Shown here one piece after another: positions 1 through 6,457 of a stretch of DNA of 64,000 nucleotides. A program made the position numbers and the translations under genes. The notes under the pieces were generated by a model. The model was given only the letters and a program-made list of their open reading frames with translations, ran no database searches and was not told where the DNA came from. The stretch lies in assembly GCF_034134805.1 (NCBI RefSeq), contig NZ_CP139419.1, positions 682,001-746,000 of the forward strand, in the 5' to 3' direction. The first letter of the stretch is position 1; every line of letters begins with the position of its first letter. This DNA is from Streptococcus sp. S5. Its GTDB lineage: Bacteria > Bacillota > Bacilli > Lactobacillales > Streptococcaceae.

Positions 1-2
1 CC

Positions 3-473
3 AAGACCAATACCAACGAAGATTTCATGAGCATCTTCCCAGCCTTCTATGATGATTTGAAGGAGCATATCATCACTTATATGAAGACCATGAAGCATGA
101 TCTGAATGATGAGATCATCAAGCACATGATCTATACGGTCTATACTCACTGGGAACGTCTCTTACCGCAGTTATTGCGCCGTCGGAAGTCCATTAAGGTC
201 TTGATTATCAGTCGTTTTGACGATCACCATGCCAAATCCATGATCGATTTCCTTGATTTCTACTGTACGGATAACTTTGAATTTACGCAGATGATCAAGT
301 ACAATCTGACAGTAGATGATATTGAAGCTTCGGATGCAGATGTGGTGGTGGCCAACTTTATGATGCCTGAATTAAAGAAAAAACCATTTATTTGTACAAG
401 TAGTCTCTCATCGCTTGAGCTGGTTGAAAAACTCAATGCCTTCTTTTATGATTTTACCAGTGCAGAACACTAA
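3..473 (+). CDS. Mga-family transcriptional regulator, C-terminal part (5' end outside window)
   Basis: The frame is open from the left edge, so this is the last ~156 residues of a longer protein. The visible part has a helical stretch with Trp-Glu-Arg followed by an alpha/beta segment (KVLIISRFDDHHAKSMIDF and on) like the PTS EIIB-like C-terminal domain of Mga/AtxA-type virulence regulators. In that family the DNA-binding helices are N-terminal and therefore missing here. An internal ATG at 27 is in frame but is not taken as the start, because coding continues upstream of it. The gene ends just before a family A repeat. The family call is from recognition of the C-terminal fold pattern; which Mga-like regulator it is cannot be told. 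Confidence 0.7.
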   Translation, partial: KTNTNEDFMSIFPAFYDDLKEHIITYMKTMKHDLNDEIIKHMIYTVYTHWERLLPQLLRRRKSIKVLIISRFDDHHAKSMIDFLDFYCTDNFEFTQMIKYNLTVDDIEASDADVVVANFMMPELKKKPFICTSSLSSLELVEKLNAFFYDFTSAEH

Positions 474-489
474 AGACAAAGCCTTCTTA

Positions 490-791
490 GAAACTTTCCT
501 TAGGTGAGTACGGACGTCAGCGAACTTCGAAGAAGTTCCATGACTAATTAAGATACAAAGGGCGTTCGCGGATAAAGTCAAAATAGGAAGTTTGACGCAG
601 AATCTTTAGATTCTAGGAAAACTTATCTTTTTGACACGATCCGTAGCCCGTGTTCAATTCATTTTGGACCCCTTCGCTTTTTAATTTTTTAGGCTCAGGC
701 TAAAACAGTTTCCCAAACTGTTTTACTCCCAAAACTCCCGAGTGCTAGAAACAATCGTGTTTCTAGCACTTTTCTCACGGCGAAAAGTTTC
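490..791 (+). repeat. Family A structured repeat, copy 1 (expanded)
   Basis: It begins with GAAACTTTCCTTAGGTGAG, has the GAACTTC-GAA-GAAGTTC hairpin and the distal hairpin GTGCTAGAAAC/GTTTCTAGCAC, and ends at CTCAC..AAAGTTTC. Unlike the other six copies (~138 bp), the middle hairpin is replaced by ~165 bp of extra sequence. That extra part contains its own hairpins, AGAATCT/GATTCT near 612 and AAAACAGTTT/AAACTGTTTT near 704-725. It follows the mga-like stop codon by a few bases. The 531 bp between the mga-like stop and the next start hold this repeat, a terminator-like hairpin and a promoter. Confidence 0.85.
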
Positions 792-887
792 AGTGTAGGT
801 TTGAATGAAACTGATTATATAGATTGTTTTAAGTTTTCAGCGTCACTTAGGTTATTTTATGTGAAAAAAACAATATGTTTACATTCT

Positions 888-914
888 AAAATCAGGACTT
901 GTTCCTGATTTTTT
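888..914 (+). terminator. Intrinsic terminator
   Basis: Stem AAATCAGGA / TCCTGATTT followed by a T run. It lies between the first repeat and the promoter of the CNNM gene, so it probably ends transcripts coming from the mga-like gene. Confidence 0.7.
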
Positions 915-963
915 GATGGTAAAAAAAGAAAATTTTATAGAAGAATGCAGGCTCTCCTATTTT

Positions 964-973
964 GTGGTATAAT
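964..973 (+). promoter_or_regulatory. Extended -10 promoter of the CNNM/HlyC gene
   Basis: TG-G-TATAAT (TATAAT at 968-973) with no good -35 hexamer. It is 31 bp upstream of the ATG at 1005, which has GGAGG at 991-995. The promoter position rules out the upstream in-frame ATG at 945 as the start. Confidence 0.65.
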
Positions 974-1004
974 ATACAATATTATATACTGGAGGAAATT
1001 ATCC

Positions 1005-2354
1005 ATGGAAGACCCTGGCAGTCAGGAAATTTTACTGGAAGTTATTTTATTGATTGTTTTGACATTATTGAACGCCTTTTTCTCGGCGACTGAAATGTCA
1101 ATGGTATCGTTGAATCGCTCTCGTGTAGTGCAAAAAGCTGAAGAAGGAGATAAAAAATACATTCGTCTTCTTAGCGTATTGGAACAACCGAACCATTTCT
1201 TATCCACTATTCAGGTGGGGATCACCTTGATTACCATCTTATCTGGGGCGAGTCTTGCAGAAAGTCTCGGTCATGTCATTGCTGGATGGATGGGCAATAC
1301 TAAAACGGCTCTTGCAACTGGAAGCTTTTTATCTCTAGCATTTTTGACTTATATTTCGATCGTATTTGGTGAACTCTATCCGAAACGAATCGCTATGAAC
1401 TTGAAAGATGAGTTGGCTGTTCGAACAGCTCCGATTGTGATTCTATTAGGAAAAATTGTCAGCCCCTTTGTTTGGTTGCTTTCAGCATCGACCAACCTTT
1501 TGAGCCGTATCACGCCAATGGAATTCGATGATCCGGATGAAAAGATGACGCGGGATGAAATCGAGTATATGCTGACCAATAGTGAAGCAACACTAGATGC
1601 GGACGAGATTGAGATGCTCCAAGGGATCTTTTCATTAGATGAAATGGTAGCGCGTGAAGTCATGGTGCCACGGACAGATGCCTTCATGGTTGATATCAAT
1701 GATGATACCAAAGAAATTATTGAAAGTATCCTTAAGCAAAACTTTTCACGGATTCCTGTCTATGATGATGACAAGGACAATGTCATCGGCCTCATCCATA
1801 CCAAACGTCTCTTGAACGAAGGATTTATCAATGGCTTTGATAATATTGTCTTAAGAAAGATTTTACAAGAACCTTTGTTTGTTCCAGAAACCATTTTTGT
1901 GGATGATCTTTTGAAGGAATTGCGTAATACGCAAAATCAAATGGCCATTCTACTCGATGAATATGGTGGGATGTCTGGATTGGTTACCCTCGAAGACTTG
2001 TTGGAAGAAATCGTCGGTGAAATTGACGATGAGACTGACAAAGCTGAAATTGATGTTTTTGAAATTGGGGATAATACTTATGTCGTGCAAGGAGCTATGT
2101 CACTAAACGACTTTAATGAATACTTTGGCGTTGAGTTGGAAAGTGATGATGTGGATACTATTGCAGGGTATTATTTGACTGAAGTTGGGCGGATTCCATC
2201 CTTGAAAGAACGCCTCAGCTGTGAAGTCGATAGTCAAAAGAAACACTTGATCTTGACGAATGACAAGGTGAAAAACGGTCGTGTGACCAAGGTGAAGGTT
2301 GAAATTTCTGAAATCGTCGAAGAAGATGAAGAAACCAAATCAAAAGAAGATTAG
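1005..2354 (+). CDS. CNNM/HlyC-CorC family membrane protein with CBS pair
   Basis: 449 residues. The N-terminal ~190 residues are the DUF21/CNNM membrane domain, with about four hydrophobic segments. A CBS pair follows (roughly residues 210-340, including REVMVPRTD and DEYGGMSGLVTLEDLLEEIVGEI), then a small C-terminal CorC_HlyC domain (~355-435) and an acidic tail. In this family the protein is linked to Mg2+/Co2+ or Na+ transport and older annotations call it hemolysin; substrate direction is not shown by sequence. Start chosen at 1005 because GGAGG sits 9 bp upstream and a -10 box lies between 945 and 1005. It is a single-gene unit with its own promoter and a terminator at 2360. Confidence 0.85.
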   Translation: MEDPGSQEILLEVILLIVLTLLNAFFSATEMSMVSLNRSRVVQKAEEGDKKYIRLLSVLEQPNHFLSTIQVGITLITILSGASLAESLGHVIAGWMGNTKTALATGSFLSLAFLTYISIVFGELYPKRIAMNLKDELAVRTAPIVILLGKIVSPFVWLLSASTNLLSRITPMEFDDPDEKMTRDEIEYMLTNSEATLDADEIEMLQGIFSLDEMVAREVMVPRTDAFMVDINDDTKEIIESILKQNFSRIPVYDDDKDNVIGLIHTKRLLNEGFINGFDNIVLRKILQEPLFVPETIFVDDLLKELRNTQNQMAILLDEYGGMSGLVTLEDLLEEIVGEIDDETDKAEIDVFEIGDNTYVVQGAMSLNDFNEYFGVELESDDVDTIAGYYLTEVGRIPSLKERLSCEVDSQKKHLILTNDKVKNGRVTKVKVEISEIVEEDEETKSKED

Positions 2355-2359
2355 AAAAT

Positions 2360-2393
2360 AGAGGCCTGGACGTGTTCTAGCCTCTGTTTTTTT
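2360..2393 (+). terminator. Intrinsic terminator of the CNNM gene
   Basis: AGAGGC ... GCCTCT stem followed by GTTTTTTTC, a few bases after the stop codon. Confidence 0.75.
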
Positions 2394-2446
2394 CTTGTCA
2401 GGGCTAGTTGAATTTTCAAAAAATTTGAAAAATTTCTGAAATAATC

Positions 2447-2475
2447 TTGACAGCCAAAAAAAATTAAGGTAAGAT
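2447..2475 (+). promoter_or_regulatory. Promoter of the TrpXYZ-type importer leader
   Basis: TTGACA at 2447-2452, a 17-bp spacer, then TAAGAT (2470-2475); an overlapping GATAAT at 2473 is an alternative -10. It predicts a transcript start near 2482 and therefore an unusually long (~280 nt) untranslated leader before the first transporter gene. Confidence 0.55.
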
Positions 2476-2508
2476 AATACCCATAAATAAAGAAAGCAGA
2501 AAATAAAC

Positions 2509-2562
2509 ATGAAGCAACAAGCTATTTCAACTCAAAAATTTTACTTTAGCTACTTTAGATAG
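2509..2562 (+). CDS. Candidate 17-residue leader peptide, Phe/Tyr-rich
   Basis: Short ORF coding MKQQAISTQKFYFSYFR: five of the last seven residues are Phe or Tyr. This is the composition expected of a ribosome-stalling leader for aromatic amino-acid supply. The ribosome binding site is poor (AGAAAG 12 bp upstream), which weakens the case. It is followed by a series of alternative hairpins and a terminator before the ABC transporter. There are no Trp codons, although the transporter family has been linked to tryptophan. Translation is not established. Confidence 0.4.
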   Translation: MKQQAISTQKFYFSYFR

Positions 2563-2563
2563 T

Positions 2564-2733
2564 GTTTGTAGACATGATCTCATGGATGCAAACAACCCAA
2601 GCAATTTGTTTGTATCTATGTGGCTAAGATTTTTGATGATGGTCCATAGAGCTAGTATCTAAATGGACCGAGGTTTTGTAACTTGTTGGAGAATTTCAGC
2701 ATCCGTTTAGAGAATCATCTAAGCGGATTTTTT
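2564..2733 (+). promoter_or_regulatory. Candidate attenuator upstream of the TrpXYZ-type importer
   Basis: The terminator is ATCCGTTTAGA/TCTAAGCGGAT at 2701-2728, followed by a T run. A competing pairing exists: 2658-2667 (TCTAAATGGA) can pair with 2702-2711 (the terminator 5' arm) over 10 bp. That same segment can instead be locked in GGTCCAT/ATGGACC (2641-2669). Further upstream, ATGCAAAC near 2586 can pair back with GTTTGTA (2564) or forward with TTGTTTGTAT (~2605). Mutually exclusive stems ending in a terminator are the signature of transcription attenuation. I see no T-box consensus. The signal sensed is inferred only from the short ORF at 2509. Confidence 0.55.
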
Positions 2734-2760
2734 GTTTATTTTGCAGAAAAGGAGTTTTAA

Positions 2761-3738
2761 ATGAAAGTAGTCAAAAAATTACTGGCACCAGTTTTGGTCG
2801 TAGGCCTTTTGTTAACATCATTGGTGACCTTACACCATCTGAAGGATGCAAAAAAAGACAATGTCTTTCGGATTGGGATTTCCCAGTACATCACCCATAA
2901 GTCACTCGATGCGACACGGAAAGGCTTTATCGATGAGTTGAAGAAAGAGGGATATGTGGATGGGAAAAATATCCAGATTGATTTCCAAAATGCTCAAGGA
3001 GAGCAACGAAATCTGAAAAACATTTCCAAACAATTGGCGGAGAAAAGTGATCTAGTCTTTGCGATTGCAACCCCTTCGGCTCAAAGTTTGGCTAATACGA
3101 CTAAAACAACGCCGGTTGTCTTCTCAGCTGTGACCGATCCATTGGCAGCGAAATTGGTGAAAAACTTGAAAGAGCCTGGTGGCAATATCACAGGGACAAG
3201 TGACCAGTCAGAAGATGCGATCTCTACACAGGTAGACATGATTAAGCAAGTGCTTCCAACGGCGAAAACAGTTGGGATCCTCTATACGCAAAGTGAGCCT
3301 AACTCCGTCGTCCAAAAAGATAATGCGAAGAAGATCCTTGAAGCTAAAGGCTATCAAGTGGTTGAAAAAACAATTCTCGATAGTAACAATGTGAAAGCTG
3401 CAGCAGACAGTATCATGTCAGAAGCAGATATCGTCTTTGTTCCGACAGACAATATTATCTCTTCTACAATGGAAACTGTAAAACAGGTATCGATTAGTCA
3501 TAAGGTGCCAGTTTTTGGAGGTTCTGCTGAAATGGTGGCTACTGGTGGCTTGTACAACTTTGGTACTGATTATGAGGAATTGGGAAGACAAGCTGCTCGG
3601 ATGGCCATTCGCATCATGAAGGGTGAGAAACCCGGCAAAGTCGCAGTTGAAACACCTGAAAAATTAGAATTGCACACCAATAAAGAGATGGCTAAAGAGC
3701 TTGGAATTGATATTAGCTCGTTGAAGGTAGAAAAATAG
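2761..3738 (+). CDS. trpX: ABC importer substrate-binding protein, TrpX type (PF04392-like)
   Basis: 325 residues. An N-terminal hydrophobic segment (residues ~5-25) serves as signal or anchor; there is no lipobox cysteine. The rest has the two-lobed pattern of the ABC_sub_bind family, including IGISQYITHKSLDATRKGF, AIATPSAQSLAN, VVFSAVTDPLAAKLV and VFVPTDNIISSTMETV. It captures a small solute outside the cell and delivers it to the permease encoded next. Streptococcal homologues have been called TrpXYZ on regulatory grounds, so tryptophan or another aromatic amino acid is plausible. It is the first gene of a three-gene operon behind a long leader; AAGGAG lies 7 bp before the ATG. Confidence 0.75.
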   Translation: MKVVKKLLAPVLVVGLLLTSLVTLHHLKDAKKDNVFRIGISQYITHKSLDATRKGFIDELKKEGYVDGKNIQIDFQNAQGEQRNLKNISKQLAEKSDLVFAIATPSAQSLANTTKTTPVVFSAVTDPLAAKLVKNLKEPGGNITGTSDQSEDAISTQVDMIKQVLPTAKTVGILYTQSEPNSVVQKDNAKKILEAKGYQVVEKTILDSNNVKAAADSIMSEADIVFVPTDNIISSTMETVKQVSISHKVPVFGGSAEMVATGGLYNFGTDYEELGRQAARMAIRIMKGEKPGKVAVETPEKLELHTNKEMAKELGIDISSLKVEK

Positions 3739-3748
3739 GAGGTTTGAG

Positions 3749-4642
3749 ATGAATTTTGTTTTATCAAGTTTATCAGAAGGTTTATTGTGGTCGATCATGG
3801 CGATCGGTGTTTACTTAACATTTCGAATTTTAGATATTGCTGATATGACGGCAGAAGGAGCCTTTCCACTTGGGGCAGCAGTTGTAGCATCCCAAATTCA
3901 AGCCGGAAGAAATCCTTGGCTTGCAACCTTGTTGGGCTTTCTGGCAGGAATGATCGCAGGATTGGTTTCTGGGATTCTCCATACAAAAATGAAAATTCCA
4001 GCCCTCTTGACAGGGATTGTCACTTTGACCGGTCTCTACTCTATCAATATTAAAATCATGGGGGGAGTACCCAACCTCTCTATTGGCGATGCCAGTACCA
4101 TTTTCAAAAGTGTCATGAAATTGGGCTTGTCCAATGAAGAAGCAGTCTTTTTGATTAGTATTTCTTGCTTGATCATCGTCTGTATCTTATTGACCCTCTT
4201 AATGAAGACGCAACTTGGCTTGGTTTTGCGCTCGACTGGTGATAACATTCCAATGAGTGAGGCCAATGGGGTCAATGTAGATAACATGAAGATGTTGGGC
4301 TACATGATTTCCAATGGCTTGATTGCCCTTTGTGGAGCCATGTTTGCACAAAATGATGGTTTCTCAGATGTGACTTCTGGTACAGGGACGATCGTAGTCG
4401 GCTTGAGTGCTGTGATTATCGCTGAAGTTTTAATCCACGAATTGACCATTGGTTGGCGCTTGCTTTCCATCGGGGTTGGAGCCATTGTTTACCGTTTGAT
4501 TATCTTAAATATTTATGAGATCCCAAATCTCGATCAAAATATGGTTCGTCTCTTCAATGCGATCTTGCTCGCGATTGTCTTGTTCGCTCCTGAGGCGCAA
4601 AAACGTCTTCGTGTTCGCGGATTGAAGTTAGGAAATAAGTAG
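3749..4642 (+). CDS. trpY: ABC importer permease, TrpY type
   Basis: 297 residues, almost entirely hydrophobic with about eight membrane segments. It resembles the branched-chain/BPD_transp_2 permease family: the early DIADMTAEGAFPLGAA motif and a C-terminal FAPEAQKRLR tail are typical of the partners of PF04392 binding proteins. It forms the membrane channel of the importer. The start is 10 bp after the preceding stop, with AGGAGG upstream, and the gene is followed 9 bp later by the ATPase, so the three are co-transcribed. Confidence 0.75.
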   Translation: MNFVLSSLSEGLLWSIMAIGVYLTFRILDIADMTAEGAFPLGAAVVASQIQAGRNPWLATLLGFLAGMIAGLVSGILHTKMKIPALLTGIVTLTGLYSINIKIMGGVPNLSIGDASTIFKSVMKLGLSNEEAVFLISISCLIIVCILLTLLMKTQLGLVLRSTGDNIPMSEANGVNVDNMKMLGYMISNGLIALCGAMFAQNDGFSDVTSGTGTIVVGLSAVIIAEVLIHELTIGWRLLSIGVGAIVYRLIILNIYEIPNLDQNMVRLFNAILLAIVLFAPEAQKRLRVRGLKLGNK

Positions 4643-4651
4643 GAGAAAAGT

Positions 4652-5455
4652 ATGGCAACATTATTATCAATTGAAGGCATTCATAAGACATTTGAAGCAG
4701 GAACGGTTAATGAAAACCATGTCTTAAAAGGCTTGGATCTCCAAGTAGAAGAAGGGGATTTCATTTCGGTTATCGGTGGAAATGGAGCTGGGAAATCAAC
4801 CTTGATGAACATCTTGGCAGGAAATCTAGTCGTGGATGAAGGGGATATCTTGCTAGAAGGTAACTCCATTAAAAATACGAGTGTTCGGAAGCGTGCGAAA
4901 GATATTGCGCGTGTCTTCCAAGATCCTAAGATGGGGACGGCTTCTCGTTTGACCATTGAAGAAAATATGGCCATTGCCCAACGTCGGGGGAAATCTCGTG
5001 GTTTGAGCTGGGGAGTTCGGGAGAAAGATCGCGAATTGTTCCGTGAAGCCTTGAAGGAACTGAATATCGGTTTAGAGAATCGTCTCAAGGTAGATACCCA
5101 ATATTTGTCTGGTGGGCAACGTCAAGCTTTGACCTTGGTCATGGCAGCTTTGGTTAGACCAAAACTCTTGCTTCTGGATGAACATACCGCAGCGCTCGAT
5201 CCAAAGACTAGTGAAATGGTCATGGAATTGACCCAAAAGATCGTGGAAAGCCATGATTTGACAACCTTGATGATTACGCATGATATGAACCATGCGATTG
5301 AATACGGCAACCGCTTGATCATGCTCTACCAAGGCAAGGTCGTGGTCGACGTCAAAGGAGAAGAAAAGAAAAACCTAACGGTTGAAGATTTGATGCGCCT
5401 CTTCCAACAAAACAGTGGTGAAACCCTGGTGAGTGATGAATTGGTATTAGGATAA
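4652..5455 (+). CDS. trpZ: ABC importer ATPase, TrpZ type
   Basis: 267 residues. Walker A GGNGAGKST (around residue 43), the signature YLSGGQRQAL (~150), Walker B LLLLDEHTAALDP (~172) and the switch His in MITHDMNHAI are all intact. It energises uptake by the preceding binding protein and permease. It is the last gene of the operon, ending 4 bp before a family B repeat whose 3' hairpin can serve as terminator. The tryptophan assignment is by family only. Confidence 0.8.
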   Translation: MATLLSIEGIHKTFEAGTVNENHVLKGLDLQVEEGDFISVIGGNGAGKSTLMNILAGNLVVDEGDILLEGNSIKNTSVRKRAKDIARVFQDPKMGTASRLTIEENMAIAQRRGKSRGLSWGVREKDRELFREALKELNIGLENRLKVDTQYLSGGQRQALTLVMAALVRPKLLLLDEHTAALDPKTSEMVMELTQKIVESHDLTTLMITHDMNHAIEYGNRLIMLYQGKVVVDVKGEEKKNLTVEDLMRLFQQNSGETLVSDELVLG

Positions 5456-5458
5456 AAT

Positions 5459-5633
5459 GAGAGTGGGACAGAAATCGGTAATTCGTTAGAATTCGATTTC
5501 GTCGTCCCACCTCCGCACAGTTGAGTAGGGCTGTAAAAGCTGATGAAATCAGCGTAGTAGAGCCCACTCAACCACTGCGTCTTGCTCGACAATCCAAAAA
5601 TAATTGAGAGGCTAGGACTTTTGTCCCAGCCTC
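5459..5633 (+). repeat. Family B structured repeat, copy 1
   Basis: 175 bp, nearly identical to copies at 24711 (inverted) and 45880. It starts GAGAGTGGGACAGAAATCGG. GTGGGAC pairs with GTCCCAC around an inner GAAATCG/CGATTTC hairpin. A second long hairpin follows, GTTGAGT..ACTCAAC enclosing GCTGAT/ATCAGC. It ends in GAGGCTAGGAC/GTCCCAGCCTC, which acts as a terminator-like hairpin. It fills the convergent gap between the TrpZ-type ATPase gene and the TreR-like gene. Confidence 0.9.
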
Positions 5634-5635
5634 CT

Positions 5636-6346
5636 TTATTTTCTCCGCTCTGCATAGTCGACAAAATGAAACTTGTCTAATTTGTGTCGGCTTTCGGTGA
5701 ACTGGAATTGCCGACCGTCTGCTAGGTGAACTTGGGAGCGGACCGTCACCACGTGTTGGTCTTTTCCAAGATCCAGTAAGATTTTATCGCGATTATCGAT
5801 TGGTGAAATCAAGATTTCTTTCTTAGCATAGCCAATCTGCAATTTCAAGTCTTCTTCTATATAGTGGTAGATAGAGTGCTGGGCAATTTCCTTAGTAAGG
5901 CCAGGGGTGAGCTCTCTATCTAGGTAATCAATATCTAAGACTGAAGCGACGCCATCCACCACCCGTTGCCGGGTTACTTTCCAAACCAAACGGTGAAGGG
6001 GAAAACCTGTCTTTTTAGCTCCTTTTTCATCGATACTGATTTTTTCCAAACGAATGACATTGGTTTCTGAGTGAAGACCAGAAGCTTTGACGATTTCTTG
6101 ATAGCTGGTTAATTGGGAAACGGGGAAGTCAAAGTGAGCTTGTCTAGAAACTTGCGACCCCATTCCTTGAACAGTCTCGATAAAGCCTTCTTCCTGCAAG
6201 AGCTTGAGGGCTTTACGGATGGTATCGCGACTGACCTGGTAGTGCTCTTTTAAGTCGTTCTCACTAGGCAGAAAATCCCCGACTAGATATTTTTCTTCTA
6301 GTATTTGCTCTTTTAAAATTTGGTAGATTTGTTGGTATTTTTTCAT
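5636..6346 (-). CDS. treR: GntR-family repressor, TreR-like
   Basis: 236 residues. The N-terminal winged helix (residues 1-70, with VGDFLPSENDLKEHYQVSRD) is of the GntR/HutC type. The C-terminal ~160 residues are a UTRA effector domain, and the ending FTESRHKLDKFHFVDYAERR matches trehalose operon repressors of streptococci. Such proteins repress treP-treA and are released by trehalose-6-phosphate. No trehalose gene is present here; the divergent neighbour is a nuclease, so the regulator is an orphan within this window. Start at 6346 (MKKYQQIYQ) is chosen by family; in-frame ATGs at 6382 and 6412 would run into the cre box and the opposite promoter. Confidence 0.75.
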   Translation of the reverse strand: MKKYQQIYQILKEQILEEKYLVGDFLPSENDLKEHYQVSRDTIRKALKLLQEEGFIETVQGMGSQVSRQAHFDFPVSQLTSYQEIVKASGLHSETNVIRLEKISIDEKGAKKTGFPLHRLVWKVTRQRVVDGVASVLDIDYLDRELTPGLTKEIAQHSIYHYIEEDLKLQIGYAKKEILISPIDNRDKILLDLGKDQHVVTVRSQVHLADGRQFQFTESRHKLDKFHFVDYAERRK

Positions 6347-6385
6347 GATTTGGACTCGCTTGTCTGTTTTTTTGAATAACATTTT

Positions 6386-6399
6386 TGAAAGCGCTTGAA
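6386..6399. promoter_or_regulatory. cre box (CcpA site)
   Basis: TGAAAGCGCTTGAA is close to the catabolite-response consensus with the central CG intact. It lies in the divergent gap between the TreR-like and nuclease genes and overlaps the -35 of the nuclease promoter (6395-6400). This predicts repression of the nuclease when preferred sugar is plentiful. Confidence 0.65.
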
Positions 6400-6423
6400 A
6401 ATGCAAAGTCATTCCCTTATAAT
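6395..6423 (+). promoter_or_regulatory. Promoter of the wall-anchored nuclease gene
   Basis: TTGAAA (6395-6400), 17-bp spacer, TATAAT (6418-6423). The -35 is shared with the cre box. Confidence 0.75.
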
Positions 6424-6457
6424 AAAAGAGGAAAAATTTTTAGGGATGGAGAAACGC

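Noticed and set aside
1376..1711. Long antisense open frames inside real genes (also e.g. 4681-5088, 41724-42215, 47027-47605)
   Set aside because: They lie opposite well-recognised genes, have low-complexity translations and no ribosome sites.
2482..2733. T-box riboswitch before the TrpXYZ-type operon
   Set aside because: The leader length fits, and AAATGGACCGAGG looks faintly like a T-box, but the consensus bulge and flanks are not met and that segment pairs continuously with the terminator arm.
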